A stretch of DNA of 64,000 nucleotides from Pseudonocardia sp. CNS-139 (GTDB lineage Bacteria; Actinomycetota; Actinomycetes; Mycobacteriales; Pseudonocardiaceae): contig MKJX01000144.1 in the NCBI GenBank assembly GCA_001942415.1, positions 1 to 64,000 of the forward strand. The letters run 5' to 3'. Positions 1 through 10,100 of the stretch are shown here, piece by piece (the first letter of the stretch is position 1; each line of letters begins with the position of its first letter). Under the pieces are notes generated by a model that was not told the origin of the DNA, did not search any database, and worked only from the letters and a program-made list of their open reading frames with translations. The translations under genes and the position numbers were made by a program.

Positions 1-1249
1 GTCGCGCCGGTCGCGCGGGCCCTGGAGAGCGTCGAGGAGATCATCACGGTCGTCGACCCGGCGAGCCCCGGCGACGGCACCGGCAGCGGCGTCACCTACG
101 ACGACCTGCTCGCCCGCGGCAACGACAGGCCGCTGCCGTGGGATGTCGCGACGAGACGAGCTGCATCTCGATCAACTACACGTCCGGCACGACCGGCCGT
201 CCGAAGGGCGTGCAGTACTCGCACCGCGGCGCGTACCTCAACTCCTTCGGCGAGGTCGTGCACTCCGGCCACACGTTCGACAGCGTCTACCTGTGGACGC
301 TGCCGATGTTCCACTGCAACGGCTGGTGCACGCCCTGGGCGCTCACCGCGGTCGGCGGCACCCACGTCTGCCTGCGGGAGGTGCGCGGCGACGCCGTCTG
401 GCGGCTGATCGGCGAGCACCGCGTCACGCACCTCAACGGCGCGCCGACCGTCGTCACGGCGATCCTGCGCGCGCCCGAGGCCCGGCCGCTCGACCGGCCG
501 ATCACGATCACGACCGCCGGCGCCCCGCCCACCCCGACCACGATCGCGGCGGCGGAGCGGACCGGCTTCCGGATCGTGCACGTCTACGGGCTGACCGAGA
601 CCTACGGGCCGTACTCGGTGAACCAGTTCCAGCGCGACTGGACCGACCTCGACCCGGAGGAGCGCGCGCGGCGCGTGGCCCGCCAGGCGTCGGGATGCTG
701 TGCGCCGACCGGCTGCGCGTGGTCGACGCCGAGATGCGCGACGTCCCGGCCGACGGCACCACGATGGGCGAGGTCGTGATGCGCGGCAACAACGTGATGC
801 TGGGCTACTACGACGACCCCGCCGCGACCGAGACCGCGTTCGCGGGCGGCTGGTTCCACTCCGGCGACCTGGGCGTCATGCACCCCGACGGGTACGTGGA
901 GCTGCGCGACCGCGCCAAGGACGTCGTCGTCTCCGGCGGGGAGAACATCTCGACGATCGAGGTGGAGCAGGCCATCGCCACCCACCCGGCGGTGGTCGAG
1001 GTGGCCGTCGTCGGCGTGCCGGACGAGGAGTGGGGCGAGCGGCCGAAGGCGTTCGTCGTGCTCGCGGACGGGCAGCAGGCCACCGAGGCGGAGCTGATCG
1101 AACACGTCAAGGGGCGCATCGCGCGGTTCAAGGCGCCCAGGGCCGTCGAGTTCGTGGCGCAGCTGCCGAAGACGTCGACGGGGAAGGTGCAGAAGTTCGA
1201 GCTGCGGGAGAAGGAGTGGTCCGGGGAGAGCAGCCGGATCCGCGGATGA
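1..1249 (+). CDS. AMP-forming acyl-CoA synthetase, 5' end outside window
   Basis: A ligase of the acyl/aryl-CoA synthetase (ANL) superfamily, which activates a carboxylic acid as acyl-AMP and then transfers it to CoA in the cytoplasm. About the last 415 codons are present. The nucleotide loop YTSGTTGRPKGV lies at 177-212, YGLTET near 585-600, the GGWFHSGDLG block near 847, the hinge region KDVVVSGGENIS near 918, and the C-terminal PKTSTGKVQK with the catalytic lysine near 1180. The frame changes near 148 and near 690; restoring one G at each point gives a continuous product. Substrate specificity cannot be read from this part; a fatty-acyl substrate is likely from the overall pattern. The gene ends 7 bp before a convergent gene. 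Confidence 0.88.
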   Translation, partial: SRRSRGPWRASRRSSRSSTRRAPATAPAAASPTTTCSPAATTGRCRGMSRRDELHLDQLHVRHDRPSEGRAVLAPRRVPQLLRRGRALRPHVRQRLPVDAADVPLQRLVHALGAHRGRRHPRLPAGGARRRRLAADRRAPRHAPQRRADRRHGDPARARGPAARPADHDHDRRRPAHPDHDRGGGADRLPDRARLRADRDLRAVLGEPVPARLDRPRPGGARAARGPPGVGMLCADRLRVVDAEMRDVPADGTTMGEVVMRGNNVMLGYYDDPAATETAFAGGWFHSGDLGVMHPDGYVELRDRAKDVVVSGGENISTIEVEQAIATHPAVVEVAVVGVPDEEWGERPKAFVVLADGQQATEAELIEHVKGRIARFKAPRAVEFVAQLPKTSTGKVQKFELREKEWSGESSRIRG

Positions 1250-1256
1250 ACGCGGA

Positions 1257-1733
1257 TCAGTAGAGATCCCGGAACACGTCCTCGGCCGCCCGGAGAACGT
1301 TCGGCGCCGATTCGTCGGAACCGTGCCGCTGCATGACGAGTGCGACGAGCTCACCGAAGTCGGTCACGTCGCCGGGCGGCACGAGGAACCAGCGGTGCCG
1401 CCCCGGCCGGGCCGGGATCCGCGCCTCAGCCAGAAACTCGTTGACGAGCTCGGAGACCTCGTCGTCCTCCTCCGCGGTGCGCGCCCGGGAGAATCGGACC
1501 CGCTCCCCGGTGCCCGGATCGACCCGGGTGACGGTGGTGCGCTCGGACCCGACGGACCCCGACAGCCTGCGCGCGTGGTCCGGCACCGCGGCCCACAGGA
1601 TGCACAGCTCGTAACCGTTGTCCGGCACTTCGAGCAATGTCCGCGCCTGGTCCGCGTCGTCGAGAACGGGGACGAGATCCCAGGAACGCTCGAGCACCAT
1701 ATCGGAATTCCATTCCATCGGACCCACCGACAA
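1257..1733 (-). CDS. Hypothetical acidic protein, 158 aa
   Basis: A single intact frame of about 158 codons, rich in Asp, Glu and Arg, with no signal peptide or membrane segment, so probably cytosolic. I do not recognise the family; the mixed alpha/beta pattern could fit a small chaperone-like or YbjN-like fold, but this is a guess. The start is uncertain: TTG at 1733, GTG at 1727 and ATG at 1718 are in frame. A -10-like TAGGGT lies just upstream. It converges with the acyl-CoA synthetase and is followed upstream by another minus-strand gene for a secreted protein. Confidence 0.6.
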   Translation of the reverse strand: MSVGPMEWNSDMVLERSWDLVPVLDDADQARTLLEVPDNGYELCILWAAVPDHARRLSGSVGSERTTVTRVDPGTGERVRFSRARTAEEDDEVSELVNEFLAEARIPARPGRHRWFLVPPGDVTDFGELVALVMQRHGSDESAPNVLRAAEDVFRDLY

Positions 1734-1764
1734 CCGGCACCCACCCTACATCAGGGCCGCCTGG

Positions 1765-2505
1765 TCAGAAATTGAAGGTGCAACGCCGGTCACCGGCGGT
1801 GGGACAGAACCACTCCTCACTCCGCACGGGCGCGATCAGCCGGGGTGCGGTCCCACCTGGCCGGAAGACACCAACGATCGATGCGTGGTAGGGCCCCTCG
1901 TCGACGAGTGGCGGTGTGTTGATGAGCCGACTGGTGTAGGTGTCGAATGCGGCGTCGACACGCGGTTGGTCGGCGAGGTCGAAGGTCCCGCAGACACTGT
2001 CGATCAGGCTGGCGCCGTTGCCGTCGACACACTGGATCTGCACTCGGTCGATGGTGAGGGCCGGACCTGTGTCGTGAATGAACTTGGCGGTGTAGCGCGG
2101 CGACCGGCCGTTGAGGTTGACCCTGAGGACCACGTCGAAGGATCCGATGACACCGGAGGCGTCGCCGTAAAGCGCGTTCGCCTTGACCATCGAGATGAAG
2201 TCACTGATTCGCGCGAAACAGATGCTGTCGTTCTCGCAGAAGGTGTCGTCGAAGTCGCCCGGGGCGGCCGCTGCCGCTGGAACATCGACGACAACTGGGC
2301 GCCGCGAGACGTCCGCAACGCCCAGACCCGCGGTCGACATCGCTCCGACGCAACTCCATGCGTCGGCCAGCCGCGACGTACCGATGCAGGAGGGCGGCCC
2401 GAAATCGCCGCCGCCCGCCGTCGCCGAACCCGTCGAGAAATGCGAAACAGCCGCACCCGAGCACAACAGCACGAGTATTAAGGACAGGACGACAACACGC
2501 CGCAC
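1765..2505 (-). CDS. Secreted hypothetical protein, about 246 aa
   Basis: The frame is open up to 2667, but the likely start is GTG at 2505, because it puts a classical signal peptide at the N-terminus: VRR followed by a hydrophobic run (VVVLSLILVLL) and small residues near residue 30. The mature part contains several cysteines (for example CENDSICFARI and WFCPTAGDRRCTF near the C-terminus) that could form disulfides outside the cell. The region RYTAKFIHDTGPALTIDRVQ suggests a beta-rich domain. No family is recognised. It is divergent from the MFS transporter at 2675. Confidence 0.6.
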   Translation of the reverse strand: MRRVVVLSLILVLLCSGAAVSHFSTGSATAGGGDFGPPSCIGTSRLADAWSCVGAMSTAGLGVADVSRRPVVVDVPAAAAAPGDFDDTFCENDSICFARISDFISMVKANALYGDASGVIGSFDVVLRVNLNGRSPRYTAKFIHDTGPALTIDRVQIQCVDGNGASLIDSVCGTFDLADQPRVDAAFDTYTSRLINTPPLVDEGPYHASIVGVFRPGGTAPRLIAPVRSEEWFCPTAGDRRCTFNF

Positions 2506-2674
2506 AGATCCACAACCTTTGCGATGCGGTGGGACGGTAGCCAAGCTAGCGTTCACCAAGATCGTCCGGTCGCGTTTCAGTGAACTCACGTCGCAGGGAA
2601 GCGGGCGGGGCTCCTCCGTGGCGTCCGTCCCATCGCGGCCCGACCGCGCCCGGCTGGCCGTTAGCATTACTTAT

Positions 2675-3850
2675 ATGACAAGTGCGGGCCGGGCGGCGGT
2701 CGGGGCCATCACCACCACCACGGTCTCGGTCACGCCCATCTTCCTCACCGGCGCGCTCGCCGTGCAGATCTCCGACGAGCTGGGCTTCGACCCGTCCGGC
2801 CTCGGCGTGATCGTCGCCCTCTACTTCGGGATCAGCGCGCTCACGTCGCTGCCCGCCGGGTGGCTCGTGGAGCGGTTCGGGTCGGCCTCGACGAGCCGGG
2901 TCGCGGTGCTCGGCGTCGCGGTCGTGACCAGCTCGATCGCGGCGTTCGCCCACTCGTACGCGGCGCTCGTCGCGATCCTGCTCTGCGGCGCGTGGTGCAA
3001 CGTCGTCGGCCAGCTCTCGTCCAACCTGACGCTCGCGGAGCACGTCCCGGCCGCCCGGCTGGGGTTCTCGTTCGGGCTCAAGCAGGCCGCGATCCCGGTG
3101 GCCACGCTGCTCGCCGGCGCCGCCGTCCCGGCCGTCGCGCTGACGGTCGGCTGGCGCTGGGCGTACGTGATGGTCGCCGCGCTCGCGCTGGGCGCGCTGT
3201 TCGTGACGCCGCGGGAGAACGTGGCGCGCAAGCGGTCGGCCGTCCCGGAGGACCGGGCGACGGCCGCGCTCACCGTCATCGGCATCGCAGCGGCCTCGGC
3301 GCCGGCCGGCCACGGCGCTCGGCACGTTCCTCGTCGCGTTCGCCGCGGACCGCGGCATCGACCCCGGCCTCGCCGGCCTCACGCTGACGATGGGCAGCGT
3401 CGTCGGGCTCACGCTGCGGCTGGTGAACGGCTGGCTGGCGGACCGCAGGTCCGGCGGGCACATCGCGGTCGTCGGCGGGAGCCTCGCGCTCGGCGCGGGC
3501 GGCCTGGTGCTGCTGGCCGTGCCCGGCTCCCCCGCGCTCGTGATCGGGACGGTGCTGGCGTTCGGGCTCGGGTGGTCGTGGCCGGGACTGCTGCAGTTCG
3601 CCGTGGTGCGGCTCAACCCCTCGCGCCCGCGGCCGCGACCTCCATCGTGCAGGTCGGGGTGTACGGCGGCAGCTTCGTCGGGCCGATCGGGTTCGGCTTC
3701 CTCGCCACCCACCACTCGTTCTCGACGGCCTGGCTGGCCGCGGCCGGCTCGATGCTGGGGGCGGGCGTGCTGATGGCCGTCGGGCGGCGGATGCTGATCA
3801 CGCACCGGGTCCGCGTCGAGGCGGCGGCCGCCGCGCCGGCGACCGCCTGA
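2675..3850 (+). CDS. MFS transporter
   Basis: A major facilitator superfamily permease of about 390 residues with 12 predicted membrane segments in the inner membrane; the substrate is not evident. The N-terminal half (MTSAGRAAVGAITTTTVSV, then PTGW-like loop PAGWLVERFGSAS after helix 2) has the usual MFS charge pattern. The ATG at 2675 is preceded by TAGCAT at 2662-2667 with 7 nt between and no Shine-Dalgarno, so it is probably leaderless. The frame changes near 3300 (two bases short or one extra) and near 3625 (one C missing in CCTCGCG); both halves rejoin cleanly. The last 53 bp overlap the convergent DUF72 gene. Confidence 0.8.
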   Translation: MTSAGRAAVGAITTTTVSVTPIFLTGALAVQISDELGFDPSGLGVIVALYFGISALTSLPAGWLVERFGSASTSRVAVLGVAVVTSSIAAFAHSYAALVAILLCGAWCNVVGQLSSNLTLAEHVPAARLGFSFGLKQAAIPVATLLAGAAVPAVALTVGWRWAYVMVAALALGALFVTPRENVARKRSAVPEDRATAALTVIGIAAASAPAGHGARHVPRRVRRGPRHRPRPRRPHADDGQRRRAHAAAGERLAGGPQVRRAHRGRRREPRARRGRPGAAGRARLPRARDRDGAGVRARVVVAGTAAVRRGAAQPLAPAAATSIVQVGVYGGSFVGPIGFGFLATHHSFSTAWLAAAGSMLGAGVLMAVGRRMLITHRVRVEAAAAAPATA

Positions 3851-4652
3851 GCCGGTCCGCCAGCGCGATCGCGTCGTACGGCGCATGCACCTTGGCGTCG
3901 TTGTCGAAGTACACGTACACGTCGCGCTCCGCGCTCCAGGTCCACACCTTCGCGGCCCAGCGGTCCAGCGCATCGGGCGAGTAGCCGCTCGCGTACAGCT
4001 CGGCGTCGCCGTGCAGCCGGACGTAGGCGAAGTCGGCGGTCGTCTCCTCGACGGACGGCCAGGTGCCGGCCGAGTCCGCGACGACGAGCGCGACGCCGTG
4101 CTCCCGCAGCAGCGCGACGGGCTCCGGCCGGACGAAGGACGGGTGCCGGACCTCCAGCGCGTGGCGCAGCGGGCGGTCGGCGTCGGTCTCGGTGAGGGCG
4201 CGCCCCGCCAGCCGCTCGTCGTGCCCGGCGGCGAGCTCCGCCGCCGCGGCGGTCGTGCGCGGGAGCCCGGCGAGGAACGCCGCGACGCGCTCGGCGTCGA
4301 ACGGGAGGCGGGCGGGGAGCTGCCACAGCACCGGCCCCAGCTTGGGCCCGAGCGCGAGCACCCCGGACGCGAAGAAGTTGGCGAGCGGCACCCCGACGTC
4401 GCGCAGCTGCTTCATGTGCGTGATGAACCGGCCGCCCTTCACCGCGAACACGAAGTCGTCGGGCGTCTCCGCGGCCCACGCGCGGTAGCTCTCCGGCCGC
4501 TGCAACGCGTAGAAGGAGCCGTTGATCTCGACGCTGCCGAGCTGCCGGGAGAGGTACTCCAGCTCCCGGCGCTGGGCGAGGCCGCTCGGGTAGAACGTGC
4601 CGCGCCACGGCGGGTAGCGCCACCCGGACGTCCCGACCCGGACCCGTGCCAC
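3798..4652 (-). CDS. DUF72 (YecE-like) protein
   Basis: An intact frame of 284 codons starting at GTG 4652, chosen because it begins right before the family signature VRVGTSGWRYPPWRGTFYP. DUF72 proteins are TIM-barrel-like and of unknown biochemical role. Other family blocks seen are EINGSFYALQRPESYRAWA, KGGRFITHMKQL, LGPVLWQLP, EVRHPSF and YVYFDNDAKVHAPYDA near the C-terminus. The long open frame upstream of this start is antisense to the SDR and hydrolase genes and is not coding. Convergent overlap with the MFS gene is 53 bp. Confidence 0.88.
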   Translation of the reverse strand: MARVRVGTSGWRYPPWRGTFYPSGLAQRRELEYLSRQLGSVEINGSFYALQRPESYRAWAAETPDDFVFAVKGGRFITHMKQLRDVGVPLANFFASGVLALGPKLGPVLWQLPARLPFDAERVAAFLAGLPRTTAAAAELAAGHDERLAGRALTETDADRPLRHALEVRHPSFVRPEPVALLREHGVALVVADSAGTWPSVEETTADFAYVRLHGDAELYASGYSPDALDRWAAKVWTWSAERDVYVYFDNDAKVHAPYDAIALADRLRRSPARRPPPRRGPGA

Positions 4653-4689
4653 TCGCGCGAGCTTTCCACCGGGCGGGCAGGATGGCCGC

Positions 4690-5370
4690 GTGGACGCAGT
4701 GATCGTGACGGGCGCGGCCGGCGCGCTCGGCCATGCGGTCGTCGCCGAGTTCCTGGCGGCCGGCCGGCCCGTCGTCGCCCTGGACCGGCCCGGTGACCGG
4801 CTCGACGCGCTCGGGAAGCAGGACGGGGTGCACCCCGTCGCCGCGGACCTGTCGGCGCGGGCGGCGGTGCAGGCGGCCTTCGCCGAGGTCGACGCCCTGC
4901 CGGTGACGCCGACCGCGCTGGTCGGGCTCGCGGGCGGGTTCGCACCGGCGGCGCTGGCCGATGTGGACGAGGACCACCTCGACGGGCTGTGGCGCTCCAA
5001 CTTCGGCTCCGCGCTGTGGACGGCGCAGGCCGCGGCGCCGCGGTTCGCCGCCCGCGGCGGCGGGGCGATCGTCACCGTCGGCTCGCGGACGGCCGTGTCG
5101 GGCCGCGCGCCGCTCGCGCACGCCACCAGCAAGGCCGCGGTCGTGCGGCTGACCTCGGTGCTCGCGGACGAGCTGCGGGCCGACCACATCCGCGTCAACG
5201 CGGTGCTCCCCTCCACGATCGACACCCCGGCCAACCGGAAGTGGATGTCGCCGGAGCAGGCGGCGCGGGCGGTCGCGCCGGCGGCGGTCGCCAAGGTGAT
5301 CGTCTTTCTGTGCGGGCCCGACGCGGCCCCGATCAGCGGCGCGGCGATCCCGGTGTACGGCGATGCGTGA
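4690..5370 (+). CDS. SDR-family protein with His in the catalytic Tyr position
   Basis: A short-chain dehydrogenase/reductase-like protein of 226 aa (GTG start). The nucleotide-binding turn TGAAGALG is at residues 7-14 and GSRTAVSG marks the catalytic strand. Where the family has Y-x-x-x-K, this protein reads HATSK (about residues 144-148), so the catalytic tyrosine is replaced by histidine while lysine remains. It may be a non-canonical or inactive member, unless the base is a sequencing error. The frame is otherwise intact. The stop overlaps the start of the next gene by 8 nt (ATGCGTGA), implying coupled translation with the serine hydrolase. Confidence 0.8.
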   Translation: MDAVIVTGAAGALGHAVVAEFLAAGRPVVALDRPGDRLDALGKQDGVHPVAADLSARAAVQAAFAEVDALPVTPTALVGLAGGFAPAALADVDEDHLDGLWRSNFGSALWTAQAAAPRFAARGGGAIVTVGSRTAVSGRAPLAHATSKAAVVRLTSVLADELRADHIRVNAVLPSTIDTPANRKWMSPEQAARAVAPAAVAKVIVFLCGPDAAPISGAAIPVYGDA

Positions 5371-6200
5371 CGTCCACGAGAGCCTGCGCACGGCCGCGGG
5401 CGCGTCCTCGACTGGCCCGTCGACCACGCGGCGGCGGTTGTCGTCGGCGCGGACGGGGCGCTGCTCGCGTCGGCCGGCGACGTCGACCGCCCGTTCCCGC
5501 TGGCCTCGGTGACCAAGCCGCTCGCGGCGTACGCGGTGCTCATCGCGGTCGAGGAGGGCGCGGTCGACTGGGACACGCCGGCCGGCCCGGAGGGCTCGAC
5601 CGTGCGGCACCTGCTCGCGCACACGTCCGGCCTCGCGTTCACCGGCGACGCCGTGCAGGCCGCACCCGCACCCGGCGGATCTACTCGAACACCGGCTTCG
5701 AGGTGCTGGGCGCCACCGTCGCGGCCGCGACCGGGATGCCGTTCGCGCAGTACCTGGCGGAGTCGGTGCTCACGCCGCTCGGCATGCGCTCCACCCGGCT
5801 CGACGGCTCGCCCGCGGCGGGCGGGGTGTCGACGGCCACCGACATGGCCCGGTTCGCCGCCGAGCTGCTGGAGCCGGAGTACATCGACCCCGAGACGCAC
5901 GCCGAGGCCACCACCGTCGCCTTCCCCGGTCTCGACGGGCTGCTGCCCGGCTACGGCCGGCAGCGGCCGAACGACTGGGGGCTCGGGTTCGAGATCCGCG
6001 ACGGCAAGTCGCCGCACTGGACCGGCGTGCACAGCTCGCCGCGGACGTACGGGCACTTCGGCCAGTCCGGCACGTTCCTGTGGGTCGACCCGGACGTGCA
6101 GGCGGCGTGTGTGGTGCTCACCGACCGCGACTTCGGTCCGTGGGCGATCGAGGCCTGGCCGCCGTTCACCGACGGGGTACTGGCGGCGCTGAGCCGCTGA
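5363..6200 (+). CDS. Beta-lactamase-family serine hydrolase
   Basis: A penicillin-binding-protein-like (class C beta-lactamase / esterase) serine hydrolase of about 278 residues. The active-site tetrad SVTK (S-x-x-K) lies near 5506-5517, the YSN motif (Y-x-N) near 5682, and GHFGQSGT near 6051 stands in the KTG position as HFG. No signal peptide is evident, so it may be a cytoplasmic esterase-type member. The frame changes near 5401 (GGG read as GG) and near 5672 (GG read as G), each repaired by one G. It is translationally coupled to the preceding SDR gene. Confidence 0.82.
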
Positions 6201-6889
6201 GCCGGCCCCGTCCACCCCGGGCGTCCCGGGTTCGAGTGGTGCGCGCCGTGCTCGGGCCACAACTCGGCGGTGGTCGCGGCGAGGTCCTGCACGGCGGTCA
6301 ACGCGGCGCGGACGGCGGTCTCCAGGTTCTCTCCCCTGAGCGCGCGGGTCCTCCCGCGGCGGCCGCAACCTGACGTCCGCGACGTCGGCGCGTCGAGGAT
6401 TCGTCCCCGGCGGGGGAATCTTCCGGCGGGGTCGCCCGTTGTACAGCGCGTCCGGGCCCGGTGACCTGTGTCCCCGGGTCTCACATGTAAAGAGCCTTCA
6501 CGGAATACCGGTGCGGCCGGAGCCGTGTTGCGCCAATCGCCGCGAGGCGACCAGCGCCTGGCCCGGACACCCACCGGCCCCGGGGGAACAAACCGGGGTC
6601 GTGGCGAGTTGGAAGAGCTGTCCGTGCCGGGCGACACCGTGTCCCCGGGTCCCACCCTTCGCCGCCCCAGTGGTCGCGCCCTGCGCCGTGAGGCGACCGG
6701 CGCCCGGTGCGGATGCCTCCAACCCCCCGAGACCCGCCGCGTCCGGCGTTCCCGCCGCCGTGCGACGCGGCTGCCTGGGCGGCGCTGCCCCCGACAGCGC
6801 CGCCCACCTCCGTCCTCTCCGAAACTCGGGAACAACCCGCAGGTCGGAGTGGTTCAATCGACTGTCACACCCGAGCCTGAGGACCTGCC
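6201..6889. other. Intergenic stretch with imperfect repeats, no clear gene
   Basis: No convincing complete gene is seen in about 690 bp. A hairpin-like sequence with GATTC/GAATC arms and a C-run/G-run stem is near 6400-6423. Two imperfect direct copies are visible: GTGTCCCCGGGTC at about 6468 and 6638, each followed by a related GAGGCGACC[A/G]GCGCC segment at about 6546 and 6693. On the minus strand, about 6237-6384 reads as a plausible protein segment (ENLETAVRAALTAVQDLAA) but has no clear start or stop, so it may be a remnant. Confidence 0.4.
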
Positions 6890-7150
6890 ATGAAGGGCGA
6901 CCGCGTAGAGATCGTGATCGATGCCGGCAGCGGCACCACCCGCACCTACAACGTCACGGCCACGCGCGCCGGGCGGCGCGTGAACGTCACGCACGGCCGT
7001 GGCGTGATCGAGGTCAGCGAGACCACACGGGGCGGGAGCACGGTGCGTACCGCGCGCTTCCTGTCCAACCGCGTGCTCGCGCTCGTGGAGCACCCGGCCG
7101 CCGACGAGCCCGTCGCCGACGAGATCGTCCCCACCCTCCGCTCGGTCTGA
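6890..7150 (+). CDS. Small hypothetical protein, 86 aa
   Basis: An intact 86-codon frame with a good ribosome site (GAGG about 9 nt before ATG). The product starts MKGDRVEIVIDAGSGTTRTY and is rich in beta-forming residues and Arg/Thr; no signal or membrane segment is visible. The family is not recognised. It lies 29 bp upstream of hrpA on the same strand and may be co-transcribed with it. Confidence 0.65.
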   Translation: MKGDRVEIVIDAGSGTTRTYNVTATRAGRRVNVTHGRGVIEVSETTRGGSTVRTARFLSNRVLALVEHPAADEPVADEIVPTLRSV

Positions 7151-7179
7151 GCCCGCACCCCAGGCAGACTCCTTTCCCG

Positions 7180-10100
7180 ATGTCCTCTCCCGCGGTCCGA
7201 GCCGCTGACGCGCGCGCCGCGCAGGCAGACCCGTCCGCAGGCGCCGTCCCCTCCCGCGACGGCGACGCGCGGGTCCCGCGCGACGGTGCGTCGCGCGCGC
7301 GCGGGAGCTCCGACACCCCGTCCCGCAATGCCGAGGACCGGGACGGGGCAGCCCGCCCGGCGCGGTCCCGCCGACCGCGCCGCCGCGGGCCCCGGCGTCC
7401 CGACGCGGCCGCGGAGTCCCCCGGGCCGGTACCGGACGCCGAGATCGACGCGCTCACCGAACGCCTGCCCGCGCTCTCCCTGCTGGACCAGCACCGACTC
7501 GGTCGCCGCCTGGACACCGCGAGCCGCACCCGCGACGCGGCCGCACGGGCGAAGGCGGTGGCCGACCTCCGCGCCGCCGTCGAGACCGGCGAGCGGCGGG
7601 CCGCGACACGGCAGGCCGCGGTCCCGGCCGTCCGCTACCCGGAGGCGCTGCCCGTCAGCGCCCGGCGCGCGAAATCGCCGACGCCATCCGCGACCACCAG
7701 GTCGTGATCGTCGCCGGCGAGACCGGCTCCGGGAAGACCACGCAGATCCCGAAGATCTGCCTGGAGCTGGGCCGCGGCGTGCGCGGCATGATCGGCCACA
7801 CCCAGCCCCGCCGGGTGGCGGCCCGCACGGTCGCGCCCGCATCGCCGAGGAGCTGGGCGGCGAGCTGGGCGGGGTGGTCGGCTGGAAGGTCCGCTTCACC
7901 GACCAGGTGGGCGAGAACACGCTGGTCAAGCTCATGACCGACGGCATCCTGCTGGCCGAGCTGGCCGGCGACAGGATGCTGCGCCAGTACGACACGCTGA
8001 TCATCGACGAGGCCCACGAGCGCAGCCTCAACATCGACTTCATCCTGGGCTACCTCACGCAGCTGCTCCCCCGCCGCCCGGACCTCAAGGTTGTCATCAC
8101 CTCGGCGACGATCGACCCCGAGCGGTTCGCGACCACTTCTCGCAGGCCCTGGGCACGAAGGTGCCGATCGTGGAGGTGTCGGGGCGCAGCTACCCCGTCG
8201 AGATCCGGTACCGGCCGATCGTCGACCCGGACGACCCCGAGGCCGACCCGGACCGCGACCAGCTCGACGCCATCGGCGACGCCGTCGCGGAGCTGCAGCG
8301 CGAGGGGGACGGCGACGTCCTCGTGTTCCTCCCCGGCGAGCGCGAGATCCGCGACACCGCCGACGCCTGGACAGGCGCGACTTCCGCAACACGGAGATCC
8401 TGCCGCTCTTCGCCCGGCTGTCCGCGGCCGAGCAGCACCGCGTGTTCGCCCCGCACCCGGGGCGCCGGGTGGTGCTCGCCACCAACGTCGCGGAGACGTC
8501 GCTGACGGTCCCGGGCATCCGCTACGTGATCGACACCGGCACCGCGCGCATCTCCCGCTACTCGCGACGGCTGAAGGTGCAGCGGCTGCCGATCGAGAAG
8601 GTCTCGCAGGCCAGCGCCAACCAGCGGGCCGGACGCTGCGGCCGCGTCGCCGACGGCATCTGCATCCGGCTCTACGCCGAGGACGACTTCGACGCGCGTC
8701 CGGAGTTCACCGAGCCGGAGATCCTGCGCACCAACCTCGCGTCGGTCATCCTCCAGATGATCTCGCTCGACCTGGGCGAGCTCACCGAGTTCCCGTTCGT
8801 CGAACGGCCGGACGCGCGTGCGGTCGGCGACGGGCTCGCGCTGCTGCACGAGCTGGGCGCCCTGCAGGATGACCGCACGCTGACGGGCGTCGGGCGGGCG
8901 CTCGCCGCGCTGCCCGTCGACCCGCGGCTGGGCCGCATGCTCGTCGAGGCCGACCGCACGGGCTGCCTGCGCGAGGTGCTCGTGATCACGGCCGCGCTGT
9001 CCGTGCAGGACCCGCGCGAACGGCCCGCCGAGCAGCGCCAGGCCGCCGACGCGAAACACGCGCGTTTCGCCGGGGAGTGGACGGCCGACGGTGCCACGCT
9101 CGACGCGGCCGGGTCCGACTTCCTCGCGTTCCTGAACCTCTGGCGCTACGTCGCCGAGCAGCGCCGGGAGCTGTCGGGCAACCGGTTCCGCCGGCTGCTG
9201 CGCGACGAGTTCCTGCACCACCTGCGCGTCCGCGAGTGGCAGGACCTGCACGCCCAGCTCCGCCAGGCCGCCCGCAACGCCGGGATGACGCTCAACCAAG
9301 CCGACCCGGACTCCGACCGCGTGCACATCGCGGTGCTCTCCGGGCTGCTCTCCCAGTTCGGGCTCCGCGAGGCCGAGACCAAGGAGTTCCTCGGCGCGCG
9401 CGGCGCGAAGTTCATGATCTTCCCCGGGTCGCCGCTGGCGAGGAAGCCGCCGCGCTGGGTGATGGCCGCCGAGCTGGTGGAGACGTCGCGGCTGTTCGCA
9501 CGCACGGTCGCCCGGATCAAGCCGGAGTGGGTCGAGCCGCTGGCCGGGCACCTGGTCAAACGCAACTACTCCGAGCCGCACTGGTCGCGCAAGCGCGCCG
9601 GCGCGGTCGCCACCGAACGCGTCACGCTGCACGGCATCCCGATCGTCGCCGGCCGCACGGTCGACCTCGGCCGCATCGACCCGGAGCTGGCCCGCGAGCT
9701 GTTCATCCGGCACGCGCTGGTGGAGGGCGACTGGGACACCCGCCACCGGTTCTTCCACGCCAACCGCGAGCTGCTGGAGGACGTCGCCGAGCTGGAGCAC
9801 CGGGCCCGCCGGCGCGACCTCGTGGTGGACGCCGAGACGCTCGTCGCGTTCTACGAGGAACGCGTGCCGCAGCACGTCGTGTCCGGGCGGCACTTCGACT
9901 CGTGGTGGAAGAAGGAGTCGCGCAGCCACCCCGAGCTGCTCGACTTCACCGAGGAGATGCTGCGCACCGCGCAGGCCGCGGACGTCGACCGCAGCGCCTA
10001 CCCCGACCACGTCGAGGCCGGCGGGCTCACGCTCCCGCTGTCGTACGCGTTCGAGCCGGGCGCGCACAGCGACGGCGTCACGGTCGACGTGCCGCTCGCC

